Source: Branchipolynoe longqiensis
Lineage: Eukaryota > Annelida > Polychaeta > Phyllodocida > Polynoidae
Assembly (NCBI GenBank): GCA_030323885.1
Contig: CM059190.1
Coordinates: 83,258,709 to 83,322,708 of the forward strand
DNA: 64,000 nt
Direction: 5' to 3'
This document shows positions 21,608 to 32,189 of this stretch, one piece after another. The translations under genes and the position numbers were made by a program. A model generated the notes under the pieces. It had not been told where the DNA came from and did no database searches. It saw nothing but the letters and a program-made list of their open reading frames with translations. The first letter of the stretch is position 1; every line of letters starts with the position of its first letter.

Positions 21608-21960
21608 TATCATGAAGAGACATAGTCATAGAAACCATAGGGGCATGTTCCTTGCAATTTGCTGTCTAGATTCTGTAGTCTCTATCACAAAGATATGCAG
21701 TCATAGAAACCACAGGGTCATGTTCCTTGCAATTTGCTGTCCAGATTCTGTAGTCTCTATCATGAAGACACATAGTCATAGAAACCATAGGGTCTGTAGT
21801 CATATAATACAAAGATATGCAGTCATAGAAACCAGACTGTCATGTTACTTGAAAGTTGCTGTCCAGATTATGTAGTTTCTATCAGTATCGCAATGACACA
21901 CAGTCATAGAGATCATAGTGTCATGTTGCTTGCAATCAGCTGTCCAGATTCTGTAGTATG
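21608..21960. repeat. 76-bp satellite array, part 3
   Basis: About four units (agtcatagaaaccatagggg, cttgcaatttgctgtctaga) resume after FB-2 and decay at their right end. From 21961 to 22170 there is mixed sequence with a lone MITE-like end cagtaagacctccc at 22016. Confidence 0.8.
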
Positions 21961-22170
21961 TAACATAAACCCCTGGTTCTGGTTTAATCAACACATTTCA
22001 TAGTAAGCTACATACAGTAAGACCTCCCTCACCGACCACCTCTCCCATCCTCCCCCTCCTCCCCTCTCCTCGTCCCATGCGGGCGGGGTGCTATTTCTGA
22101 GTGGATATGACGTTTAAATCTGAAGCCTCGTTCTGGAATAACGGTCCGGGTTTTGGCTCCCAGCCTCATG

Positions 22171-22516
22171 TTTGTTTTTTGTTTGTTGTTGTTTTACATC
22201 CTAGCAACATCTAAGGTCATATCAGGATGGGTACTGACTTGTGACAGTGCGCACTCATGGCGACTTTGTAGTGCTGCCCCACTAGAAGACCAGGCCGCCA
22301 GCACCATGACCTGATATCCCACTCAATCACATTATCCTGACACTGAGCCAACCAGCCCTTGCCCTATCCTAATAATGCCGAGCGGCAGGCTAGGAAGCAA
22401 CAAGTATCAATTTTTAAGTCATTGGTTTGACTTGACCAGGGTTCGAACCCGCGACCCCACGATCTACCAACACGGGAGACAGACGATCTAACTCATTCGG
22501 CCATCCCGTCTGGTCC
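22171..22516 (-). mobile_element. tRNA-SINE, subfamily A
   Basis: Full inverted copy: tttgtttgttgttgttttac tail complement, body, then ctaactcattcggccatccc and gtctggtcc head complement. Confidence 0.9.
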
Positions 22517-22671
22517 AGCCTCATGTTGTCGGCGACATGTGTGAATGCGGACTGAAGTCTCCTGTTTGAAGTGTATATCACGATGGCTGCACAAACATTA
22601 CTAATGTCAGCCTGTAGTGGAGACTAATTAACTCTGCAGCACCTGCTGTGCAAGTCACACGAGATTTTCTA

Positions 22672-22849
22672 CAGTAAAACCTCTCTAAATCGACCGACCA
22701 TTGGACCGACTTTAGGTGATCCATTTAGGGAGGTGGGAGGTTTACGGGGTTACAATATGGTTACAATGGTATTGTTGGGGCCCATATAAAGCGTTGGACA
22801 TAGGGGAGTGGTCGATCTGGGGAGGTGGTCGGTTAGAGAGGTTTTACTG
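22672..22849. mobile_element. TA-flanked MITE (cagtaaaacctc family)
   Basis: Left end cagtaaaacctctctaaatc, right end ttagagaggttttactg, TA at 22670-22671 and 22850-22851. The interior shares tccatttagggaggtgg and gtggtcgatctgggg with the other copies. Confidence 0.9.
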
Positions 22850-23154
22850 TATATTGATAGATGCCCCCTGTGTATTAGTATTACCCTCCCTCACCCTCAT
22901 AGACCGTATTTAAAAATATTAAAAAAATTGTTTATTTTGCAGGAAGGAATTGACTGCCCGGGGCTGCTATCGAAATCTGGTCGCTGGCATTCTCCACGTC
23001 TGAACCAACCAAAGCACCCCTTGATGTCACCGCAGATTTTGTCAGTCCACCACCGGCCGAGTCAACTCTGACACTTCATAGGATAGTACTTGGACCCTCC
23101 TCTCACGTCTGGCACATTGACGTGTGTTCTCCAGCAGAAACTTAAGAAGATTCT

Positions 23155-23285
23155 TCTTTCCTTGTTTCTATTTCCCCCTTCTTTTTTTTCTATTTTCCTT
23201 TTTTTCACTTTTTTTCCCTTTTTCCCTTTTTTCCCCTGTTTTTCCCTTTTTTCCTTTTTTTTCCTTTTCCCTTTTATTTTTCGAA
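23155..23285. repeat. T/C-rich low-complexity tract
   Basis: Runs of ttttttcc and cccttttt. The K/R-rich minus-strand and F-rich plus-strand frames here are by-products. Upstream (22850-23154) nothing is recognised. Confidence 0.8.
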
Positions 23286-23424
23286 TAAGGCAATTGACAT
23301 ACAACCAATCGAATCCAGCCACTAGGTAGAGTGGAAATGTGATCAACCTTTTATTGGTTCTCTTTTGTTTAGTATTCTCTTTTGTTTTTAGAACTAAACT
23401 ATATAAATCTATATATGCTTTATC

Positions 23425-23575
23425 AGAATTATACGAGAATAAAAACCTGGAGTTCCATACTCGCTCCTCACCTCCACATGCCAGTAATCGGGTGATGGAG
23501 CCTGGGACTAGTCAGCTACTGCTCTAACCTACTCAACCTCAGCTCTGACGGTGGCGCCACTGCTCACCTCTTCTC
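23425..23575 (+). repeat. Dispersed repeat upstream of the GPCR
   Basis: gaattatacgagaataaaaa, tactcgctcctcacctccac, gggtgatggagcctgggact and ctcaacctcagctctgacgg recur at 42760-42905 with few changes. It contains aataaaa and ends in tggcgccac, which resembles the start of a primer-binding site. It could be an LTR end; the left boundary is not defined. Confidence 0.6.
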
Positions 23576-23703
23576 ATTAATCTAATTCACTTACCCCAAA
23601 ATTGACTTATTCATAGAGGGAAGGAAAAACAGCAATAAAGGGCCAACAAAAACAACAATAACAACAACGACAACAACAACAACGACAACTACCAAAAGTA
23701 GTC

Positions 23704-25005
23704 ATGGGGCTGTCGGACTTGGACCAGTCCTACTTGGAACTGCTCCACCAGGCGATTAACTCGATCGACAGCAACGACACCATCGACTTCCGGAAGCCGT
23801 ACATCAAGGTGTCGCTGCGCTATGTGTACCCGCTCTTTATCTTCCTGCACGCATGCGTCATGCTGTTCGGGCTGTTCGGCAACCTGGCCATGTTGGTGGT
23901 GGTGGTGCGCGGCCACCTATACGACAACCCGCTCTTCTTCTTCATGGCCAACCTTGCGCTGTCCGACATGATCAAGAGCGCCATTGTCCTGCCTATAACG
24001 CTCGCCAACCTCCTTCTGCAGAACTGGGTCTTCGGCAGCTTCCTCTGCTTCTTCCTTCCTATGATGCACTCCTTCCCTATCCACGCCACTATGATGACAT
24101 ACCTGATGATCGCTGTCGACCGGTACCGCTCCATCGTGCACCCGATGAAGAGCCGCCTACCGGCCGGGTTGTGCACTATCGCCGTCTGGGTGGTCGCTGT
24201 CTGTATCGTCCTGCCCTATGCCGTCTACGTCAAGTACATCGACCTGGAGCAGATCATCGGGCCCACTTTCGCAGGACTCGGCATCTGCTTCGTGAACCTT
24301 GAGCGCAACGTTGAAGAGTATATCCGGGCAATCTTCGTCATCCTATACTGCCTTCCTCTCACCACCATCGCCTTTCTCTATGTCAAGGTCTCCGCAGAGC
24401 TGAAGGGCTTCACCGATGGCGGCTCGGGCGGTTCGGATGGCTTCGGTGGTGGTGGCGGTGAGGACATGGTGCAGAACACGAGTGAGGCTTCGTACCACAC
24501 GCGGATTACATGGTCGATGAGCGAGAGTGACAATCGCATCGATCCAGAAGGCGCGAGCAGTGAATCGACAGCCGGCCGACACTACCTGGAGCATCGCTAC
24601 AGCAATGACCAAGAGGAAGAGATCGACTTGCGGAAAGAGAAGCGGACACAGAAGTACATGATCACCATGGTGACGCTGTTCGCCATGTGCTGGTGTCCCA
24701 TCAACATCCTGATTCTTGTCACACACTTCGTCTTTGAGAATGACAACAACTCGGGTCACTTCGACATCACCTATTTGACCTTCACCTTCTTTGGCTACAT
24801 GACGACCTGCATCAACCCAGTGCTCTTCGCCTCCTGGCACATGTCCGACAGCACCAGGGACCGACTGCGAGGCTACTTCCGGTTCTCGAACCGCCGCCAG
24901 AGCACGCAGCACGTCGTTGCTAGGCGGGCAGACGACATTTACGCGGTTCGGCAGCTGACTCTGGCGCCGCCCGAGAACCACGAGAACCACAAGAGTTATG
25001 TATAA
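23704..25005 (+). CDS. Rhodopsin-class (class A) G protein-coupled receptor, intronless, peptide-type
   Basis: 433 codons. Seven hydrophobic segments are visible. TM1 is at about residues 40-64 with GNLAMLVVVV. TM2 has NLALSDMI (Asn-Leu-Ala-x-Ser-Asp). TM3 ends in the DRYRSIVHP form of the DRY motif near residue 140. TM4 is WVVAVCIVLPYAVYV. TM5 has FVILYCLPLTTIAFLYV. TM6 has FAMCWCPINILILVTH (CWxP). TM7 has TTCINPVLFA (NPxxF). Cysteines at the TM3 start (FGSFLCF) and in the second extracellular loop (GLGICF) could form the usual disulphide. The third intracellular loop is long, with a Gly/Ser run (GGSGGSDGFGGGGGEDM). One N-terminal glycosylation site, NDT, is present. The start follows an aacaacaac-rich leader, and catgg gives a fair Kozak G. 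The ligand is not predictable from what I see. Codon third positions are GC-rich, unlike the surroundings. Confidence 0.9.
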   Translation: MGLSDLDQSYLELLHQAINSIDSNDTIDFRKPYIKVSLRYVYPLFIFLHACVMLFGLFGNLAMLVVVVRGHLYDNPLFFFMANLALSDMIKSAIVLPITLANLLLQNWVFGSFLCFFLPMMHSFPIHATMMTYLMIAVDRYRSIVHPMKSRLPAGLCTIAVWVVAVCIVLPYAVYVKYIDLEQIIGPTFAGLGICFVNLERNVEEYIRAIFVILYCLPLTTIAFLYVKVSAELKGFTDGGSGGSDGFGGGGGEDMVQNTSEASYHTRITWSMSESDNRIDPEGASSESTAGRHYLEHRYSNDQEEEIDLRKEKRTQKYMITMVTLFAMCWCPINILILVTHFVFENDNNSGHFDITYLTFTFFGYMTTCINPVLFASWHMSDSTRDRLRGYFRFSNRRQSTQHVVARRADDIYAVRQLTLAPPENHENHKSYV

Positions 25006-25440
25006 CCAAATCCTGTGTCTGCTTCTAGCATCAACAACTTTAACAACCGCAATTATAATCATAACAAAACGGAAGATGAAACCAGTAGGTGCTTTTTGAG
25101 CATGGATGTCTAACCGCGCATGCGCGTGGTAAGGCATCGCTTCTGCGAAGGAGACCCGCTAAGAAGCAGACAATGTTGGTTGTTTTTTGGGGAGGCATGG
25201 GGGGGGGGGGGGATCCTGCTTGAATAGTTCCAAAGGCGTTCGCGTGGGAGTGTCACCGGTGATCCGTCAGTTCTGGGTAAGTCTTGAAATTGGACACTGC
25301 ACAATAGAATTAGAAGTCTGGCGCTTGTTTCGGCGCATGGTGGGCTAAGTCGGGAGGTGGGCAAGCACAGTGTAAACACAGGATATCTGCTGCGCCTCCA
25401 ACTGTTCCGAATTGGGCCCCGCAGCTTTTAAAGGGGGTCT
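25006..25440. other. 3' flank of the GPCR
   Basis: Presumed 3' untranslated sequence and spacer. A run of 14 G is at about 25199-25212. I see no AATAAA close to the stop. The minus-strand frames here mostly mirror the GPCR or have no motif. Confidence 0.5.
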
Positions 25441-25442
25441 AC

Positions 25443-25772
25443 CGGGCGCGGTGGCCGAATCGGTAGAGCACAGGCCTCCCATGTGGGAGATCGGGAGTTC
25501 GATTCCCGGTCGAGGCAAACCATGACTTAACAAATTTATACGTTTTGCTTCCTAGCTTGGCACTCAGCATTAATAGAATAGGGCAAGGACTGGTTAGCAC
25601 AGTGTCAGGATAATGCGACTGAGTGGGTTATCGGGTCATGGTGATGGCGGCTTGATTTCCCAGCGGGGGACCACTATAAAGTCGCCATGAGTGCGCACTG
25701 TCACAAGTCGGTACCCCTCCTGATATGAACTTAGATGTTGCCAGGATGTAAAACTCCAACAACCAACCAACT
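25443..25772 (+). mobile_element. tRNA-SINE, subfamily B (near-complete)
   Basis: Best B copy: cgggcgcggtggccgaatcg (A-box), gggagttcgattcccggtcg (B-box ggttcgattcc type), body, and tail aaactccaacaaccaacc. Followed at once by an A copy in the same direction. Confidence 0.92.
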
Positions 25773-25798
25773 TTCGAGGCATCTCTTCATGCAGGGGA

Positions 25799-26132
25799 CC
25801 AGACGGGATGGCCGAATGAGTTAGAGCGTCCGTCTCCCGTGCTGGTAGATTGAGGGGTCGTGGGTTCGAACCCTGGTCGAGTCAAACCAATGACTTTAAA
25901 ATTGATACTTGTCGCTTCCTAGCCTGGCGCTCGGCATTATTAGGACAGGGCAAGGACTGGTGTGCTGAGTGTCAGGATAATGTGACTGAGTGGGATATCG
26001 GATCATGGTGCCAGTGGCCTGGTTTCCCAGTGGGACAGCACTATAAAGTTGCCATGAGTGCGCACTGTCACAAGTCGGTACCCGTCCGGATATGACCTTA
26101 GATGTTGCTAGGACATAAAACAACAACAAACA
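25799..26132 (+). mobile_element. tRNA-SINE, subfamily A (near-complete)
   Basis: ccagacgggatggccgaatg, then tcgtgggttcgaaccctggt, body, and acaacaacaaacaaacaaac tail. Useful as a reference copy for the subfamily. Confidence 0.92.
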
Positions 26133-26196
26133 AACAAACTTCATGCAGGGACTGGTTTTTTCTATACACAACACACTGCAGTCAAGTCACTGGTTA

Positions 26197-26915
26197 AGGG
26201 GCTGTCCTATTAGGGTTTTTTGCGGGAGCGTATGGCGGCGTAGGCGCGTTACGTCATATACGTCGGCATACGCTGTATACGCTACTCATATGCTATGCAT
26301 ACGCTACTCATACGCTACTCATACGCCGCCAGATGCCGCCAGATGCCGCCAGATGCCGGCTTATGAGGCATACGCCGCCATACGCTTTCATAAATCCGTC
26401 CGTCCACATTTTTTTGTGCATGCTCAAAAAATCTCGACCTATGAGAGCGTATGGCCCATACGCTACTCATACGCCAACATACGCTCCTCATACGCCGCCA
26501 TACGCTCCTCGTACGCTAGGGGTACGCCGGCATAGGTTTTTCATACGCTCAACTTGTGTCACCGGCGTATCTCTAGCGTATCTCTAGCGTATGTAGCGTA
26601 CGCATAACCTATGAGTTACGTATGGGAGCGTACTCCTAGCGTATGCACAGCATATGCACGCTACTCATACGCGCATACGCTAGGCATACGCTACTCATAC
26701 GCTACTCGTACGCTCCACATGCCAATCAAAACTGTCAAAAAATGTCACAGCACGCTCCCACACGCTCCTCATACGCTCCTCATACGCTCCTCATAGGTTC
26801 CACATACGCTCAAAACCAGCCAAAATGTCACCAAATGTCATCATAGGCCGGCACGCGCAGGACCTACGTAGGTTTTCAATACGCTCCCGCCATACGCCGT
26901 AATGTGACAGTGCCT
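26197..26915. mobile_element. Word-repeat MITE (keyword catacgc)
   Basis: Ends aggggctgtcctattaggg and, inverted, ccgtaatgtgacagtgcct, flanked by TTA (26194-26196 and 26916-26918). Next to the ends, gcgggagcgtatggcggcgt is mirrored at 26883-26900. The interior is a near-continuous series of catacgctcct, tacgccgcca and their complements, on both strands. The open frames (130, 84 and 67 aa, Y/A/T-rich) come from the repeated words. Confidence 0.8.
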
Positions 26916-27129
26916 TTAGCGATTAAATCCGTGCACACTGACTCTCCGTTGAAACCAGGAAGTCTGCCTTATTGAGACAATTCTTAATGACGAACATAGC
27001 TACATAGACGCAATGATAGCAGTCATCATTGCTACAGAACTAGCTGTCCCTTATGTTTATTGAAGATATTGGTGAGGGAATGCGTGATTTTATGGTGGTC
27101 TTAAGTCTGATATCAAAATAGGACAGATT

Positions 27130-27240
27130 TCGATTTGTGGCAATGCCCATTCCTGGTGACTTCATAGTACTGCCCCATTAAAGTACCATGCTGCCAGAAT
27201 CATATGATATCCCGCTGAGTCACATTGTAATAATACCACG
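27130..27240 (-). mobile_element. tRNA-SINE body fragment
   Basis: ggtgacttcatagtactgcc and gatatcccgctgagtcacat are the inverted body, diverged. Confidence 0.6.
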
Positions 27241-27867
27241 TTAGTCAGGCTCCACCCACCAAGGTTTCCGGCAGAAAAAGAGATTATCCTTTAAAAAAGA
27301 TTATCCCAACAATTTGAGGATATAGAGTCATATCCTTAGACAATTTAATTGTACAGAATTTGAGCCATTTTGCACCTGCTCATCGAAGTCCAAATATCAG
27401 CCTGAATGGAACATGAGAGTGACACATGGTTAAGTGAAACTGACCAACTTAGGCACATATCCTATCATGTTCTGACCGCTCGAGAGGTATTGTGTAGATT
27501 CCAATGCACGGTCAGTAATGTAGATAAAGACGGATACAGCATATAGGGTCACAAGAGATCTGCTTATTTAATTATATTCGCATAATACATTATATGCTAT
27601 CAATAATTTCAGTTGAGTGTGCTTGAAAAGGAGTAGGTTCGTCTGTTTCCCGAGGGTGTCACTGTTGTGGAGTGTGGAGAGTCGCCTAGTGTTGTCACCA
27701 GAAAGTCTAAATAATCTAGTCTTGTATATTGTATGTATGAAGCAAATATGTAGATGAACTATATATATATATAATATAATTTTTGTCAATATGAAAGATA
27801 TGTATGTATATTTATATGTATATATACGTTTATATGTATATGTATGCATATACATGTATATTTATAT
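27241..27867. other. AT-rich, no gene
   Basis: Short (ta)n and tatatgtata runs from 27760 to 27860. The 95-aa Tyr/Thr/Ile-rich minus-strand frame follows from them. Confidence 0.6.
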
Positions 27868-28310
27868 ACTAGCTTTAACCTGTGCTGGGCATGGGTTAAA
27901 AAGCAAGGCTCTGCATTAATCCCTGGACCAATATTATGTTGAACTATCATTATATATATATATATTCACGGTCTCTAACTATATTCAGAGACCATGTATA
28001 TATCTACATTCTCACCTATATTACTGACTCATCCTGTTTCAGTATAGTGCTGCCATCTGGTGGAATGTATCTGTACCATTAGGTGGTACATCATATCGGT
28101 GGCACTATCTAATGACAGAGTTAACAACACTCGCGGTCATGTGACTCAAAATGGATGCCACTCTGGTCAAAGTGACCAAAGTTAGCAAAAACCATCAAAA
28201 TTAATATGAAACGTGTATGGTGGGCACAAAACACATGCTATTACCAACCTACACATGGCGAAGCATCAGTGGAGTACAACACCTAATCAAAAACAATGTG
28301 TTTGCTGTGA
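27868..28310 (+). mobile_element. Dispersed repeat R450 (copy 1)
   Basis: Opens with agctttaacctgtgctgggc. Blocks tatattcagagacc, gtgctgccatctggtggaat, atcggtggcactatctaatg, aaaatggatgccactctggt and gcatcagtggagta recur in inverted orientation at 55960-56430. Two copies 28 kb apart mark a mobile repeat. No coding capacity. Class unknown. Confidence 0.75.
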
Positions 28311-29019
28311 GATGGTGCCACTGCATGGTTATTTCAGATTTTCCTATATGAAGGCACTGAGTGGCGAGTCTTATTGTACATTGTCCTTGAACATACCTAT
28401 TTAGAGTATCCAATGGTGGCATCGGTCACCAGGGAGGTGCGTTTCATTTGTACTGAGAGAACTGCACACACATCACGGCCTTTATGTTAGAAGCGTAAAC
28501 AGTGGTGAGAGGAGGAGACCCAACCAGCTCTTACATGATCACTGGGTCAACTGAACAAGCCCTTTATTGAGCATACATTTCCACAGTAATTCTCCCATTA
28601 TTTGCACTACTGATCTGGCATGATTCAAACATCGACAGAAGTATAGTAAATTCCAAACATACTTCAAACGCTTTAAGTAAATCTGTGCGAAACATAAATC
28701 AGGTTTGTGATTATGTCTGAATACGAAACTACTCCTACCTCTGATTTACCCTGAGAATGGCTCACTGGGTCATTTCCAACAGTTGCTCTTGCCAAACAAG
28801 TGTGCGCTGATTGGGTCTTCCTCATTGCTGTGCTTGTTATATGTATGCTTTACGCTTCGAGGTGTTCAGGAACCGGATGTGTGTTGAAAATCAGAAATTA
28901 TGTAAATATGAAATTACGGCAAGGCTGGCGCATAGCTTCCTAGTGAGATAATGAAATGTGCAGATGGAAAATAATATTCTCATAATTTATTTTCATCTTA
29001 TTTTGGTTAATGATATATA
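28311..29019. other. No recognised feature
   Basis: Mixed-composition sequence without motif-bearing frames or clear repeats. Confidence 0.5.
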
Positions 29020-29332
29020 TTTTTTTTTTTTCTTGAAGATTTATACTGCCTATTATGGATAAGTCTGAATAGACTTGTTTTCACCATTAGACAGTTTGTT
29101 GATAGAAAGCCCGAGCCTACACTTTTACCGACCCAAGGGATTTTTAATCTCCCACACCACATAGACATGTATGAGAGCAACTGGGCATTGATGACGCTGT
29201 AAGTTATACACAGTGGTGGAAATCCGAATTGGCAGAGGTGGGGACATGGGGAATCAAACCACCGACCTTCAGAATAGGAGACCGACCTAGAAAAAAGTCA
29301 AACACTCTAACCACTCCGCCACAGAGAACACC
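29020..29332 (-). mobile_element. tRNA-SINE D with poly(A) tail
   Basis: On the minus strand it starts with ctctgtggcggagtggttag (A-box tggcggagtgg) and has a B-box ggtttgattcc. The body follows (gggagattaaaaatcccttg, gtgaaaacaagtctattcag), and it ends in an A-run, seen as a T-run at 29020-29031. A second copy is at 52783-53083. Distinct from subfamilies A and B, which have caac-type tails. Confidence 0.8.
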
Positions 29333-29411
29333 AAGCGAATAAGTTTGTGATTTTTACAGTGTGGAGGGCGCTGATCATGGGCCACACCATGCTGCAGTTA
29401 GTTACATAATG

Positions 29412-29757
29412 GGTCGGTTGGTCATTGGAGTTACGTCCTGGCAACATCTATGGTCATATCAGGACAGGTACCGACTTGTGACAGTGCACACTCATGGTAA
29501 CTTTATAGTGCTGCCCCTCTGGGAGACCAGGCCATCAGCACCATGACCTGATATCCCACTCAGTCACATTATCCTGACACTAAGCCAACCAGTCCTTGCC
29601 CTATCTTAATAATGTCGAGTGCCTGGCTATGAAATGACAAGTATAAATTTTTAAGTCATTGGTTTGACTCGACCATGGTTCGAATCCATGATTTCGAATC
29701 CCATGCTCTACCAAAACGGGAGACGGACGCTCAACTCATTCGGCTATTCGGTCTGGT
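29412..29757 (-). mobile_element. tRNA-SINE, subfamily A
   Basis: Inverted copy from ttggagttacgtcctggcaa to ctcattcggctattcggtctg. Confidence 0.88.
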
Positions 29758-29883
29758 TACATATATAAGGGAGAATGGTGTAATGTGGGATGCAGGCTAA
29801 TATCATACAGCGCAATATCCAGACTATCTGCTACCACCTTCAAAGATGCGCATTGAAAAACACCTACAACATCATGCTGGTTG

Positions 29884-30222
29884 GACCAGACGGGATGGCC
29901 AAATGAGTTAGAGCGTCCATCTCCCGTGTTGGTAGATCATGGGGTCGTGGCTTCGAACCCTGGTCAAGTCAAACCAATGACTTAAAAATGTATACTTGTC
30001 GCTTCCTAGCCTGGCGCTCGGCATTATTAGGATAGGATAAGGACTGGTTGGCTCAGTGTCAGGATAATGTGACTGAGTGGGATATCAGGTCATGGGTTTC
30101 GGTGGCCTGGTTTCCCAGTGGAACAGCACTATGAAGTCACCATGAGTGCGCACTGTCACAAGTCGGTACCCATCCTGATATGACCTTAGATGGTGGTAGG
30201 ACATAAAACAACAACAAACAAT
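29884..30222 (+). mobile_element. tRNA-SINE, subfamily A
   Basis: accagacgggatggccaaat head, cttcgaaccctggtcaagtc, body, acaacaacaaacaatc tail. LINE sequence follows at once. Confidence 0.9.
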
Positions 30223-30229
30223 CTACAAC

Positions 30230-30784
30230 ATCATGCTGGTTGTTGGCCGGGCCAAGTGCTCCTCACTGGATGCCGCATTGGCCACTCTTGGCTGACTCAT
30301 GCATTTTTACTCGAGGGAGAACCACCCCTTGAGTGCATTCAGTGCATTCAGTGTCAGTGCCCACTAATACTCAAATGCGTTCTGCTTGAATGCGTCAATA
30401 CTATTTTAATGTAAATACTATGTGAGACCTATTTACCAAATGTAGAACACAAGCAAATCATAGAGTTCCTAACAACAATTGAGCTATTTTAGTGCTAAAA
30501 CCAGAATTAGTGGAGGTGATAATATCAACTTCTGTAGGGCCCTAATTCTGGTTATTTTTTGTGGGTTAGATTTTGCTGTTAGTTGATACACGTCTACCCA
30601 TCCCAAATTGCATCAGAGATGGTCTTGCTATTATTTGACATGAATCTAACCATTTCGGAATTTTGTATAAATTTCACGATAGACATGTGAATGTAACTGA
30701 CAAAACTGACAGAGCTCTTTTCTGTGAATATGAATGACCCTTGTTGTCAACGTGGCACTAAACCGTCATCAATCAATCAATCAA
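30230..30784 (+). mobile_element. I/Nimb-like LINE 3' end
   Basis: CRIGHSWLTHAFLLEGE and the following Cys-rich stretch match the C-terminal part of the element at 14944. The 3' untranslated part ends ttgtcaacgtggcactaaac and (caat)n at 30769-30784. Strongly 5'-truncated. Confidence 0.8.
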
Positions 30785-31496
30785 ACCTTCTGTAATTCAA
30801 TGAGCGTTTTCATGATTCACAGGTGTACAGATGATTACTTTTTTTAGTTGGCCTGACATTTCTTTTTATATGCCATTGGGTAATTAAAATTAAAATTATA
30901 ATTGATTCAAATGTGGTGTGATTCTACATATATACGGTGCCCTATATCACACCATTATACCATAGCAGAATCTGAGATACAGAAACAGAGGTGTGACAAT
31001 GAAAAATAAGGAATATCCCTGTGACTCCACGGAAATTGTTGACTATTAATAAGTGCATTTTGCAGTATCTGTGTCATTGGTGCTGTTCTTAGACATGGAA
31101 TTGTAAATATAATAAAAATTGACAGACATTTTATTTAGCGACATGAGCTACTAAAAGTCCATACGCTCAGGTTAATTGAACCAAGGAATCTGGGTTCGAA
31201 TCCTGAGGTGCAGTTAAAGCATTCTTTCAGCAGTATCTATAATTATATATTATATCTATATGTTGGTAAATATGTATTCTTCTAGAGAATATTGTGTCGG
31301 TGAAAGAGAGAGTGTGTGTAGTGACATGGCTACATACAGGTGGCGCTAGGCGTGCATAGATGGTGGATTCTAGGTGGCTGGGTGAGAATTACAATAAACC
31401 GGTTAGAGTACCATTGTTATTTATATTCACCTAACAGGATATATAGCATATAATATATATGTGATACATATCCTACTATGTGGAAAATAAGGAGGG
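30785..31496. other. No recognised gene
   Basis: AT-rich. Nothing with motifs. A short cctgaggtgcag near 31201 after gggttcgaatcc at 31191-31202 recalls a tRNA B-box, but no A-box precedes it. Confidence 0.5.
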
Positions 31497-31722
31497 GGGA
31501 ATGGACAGAGCAGTGGGGGCGAAGGAATGGAGAGGAATTTAAGGGGTGATAGGGAGGGAACTGGGAAGGTGGAGAGAGCATGCTCGAGAGTGGAGGAGGT
31601 TGGGAGAGGGAGAGGGAGGGTGTTGAATAGGGAGGAGGGAGGTAATGTGAATGAGAGTGGTGGCGAAAATGGAGAGGGCATGAGGAGGGGGAGGACGATG
31701 AGACCAGTGAAATACTGAGAGA
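31497..31722. repeat. Purine-rich (GGA)n-like tract
   Basis: ggagg, gaggga and agaggg dominate. The 63-aa and 84-aa frames on the two strands follow from it. Confidence 0.7.
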
Positions 31723-32025
31723 AAAATATATAAATATAAATAAAAATATAAATAAAAATATTAAAAAGATTATAAATAAAAATATAAATATAAATAAAAA
31801 TATAAATAAAAATGTGTATTATAATTAATTATAATAATATAAATAACGTAGCGTATACCAAGGTTTAATTATTGTCTATTATTGTTGTTTCTACTGTATT
31901 ACATGTATTAGGAGTGCGCAAATGGAGCGCCACCTGTACAGTGCCAGAATCAACTTCACTCCTGGTACAATTTTCTATAATAAAAATATAAATAAAAATA
32001 TAAATAAAAATATAAATAAAAACTG
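31723..32025. repeat. Split (ataaaaat)n microsatellite
   Basis: aaatataaataaaaat-type repeats at 31723-31815 and again at 31978-32023, separated by ~160 bp of other sequence. Probably one array interrupted by an insertion. Confidence 0.7.
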
Positions 32026-32189
32026 CTCGCCCAAACCTCATTTGTGTGATTAAAATGACGATCACCAACTTTTTATTTTTATTTGGCCTTACTTCGAATT
32101 GATCCTAAATATATATGAGACACTCATGGACCCATAAAGCATTTATTGCAGTTTGATGTTCTTGTCACGTGATGCCAATTTTCTCGAAA

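Noticed and set aside
19390..21960. Regularly spaced repeats as a CRISPR array
   Set aside because: Units are contiguous tandem repeats without unique spacers, in an animal genome.
23062..23346. 94-aa Lys-rich minus-strand frame
   Set aside because: Reading of a T/C tract; composition only.
31185..31205. tRNA-like gggttcgaatcc
   Set aside because: B-box only; no A-box or paired stems around it.
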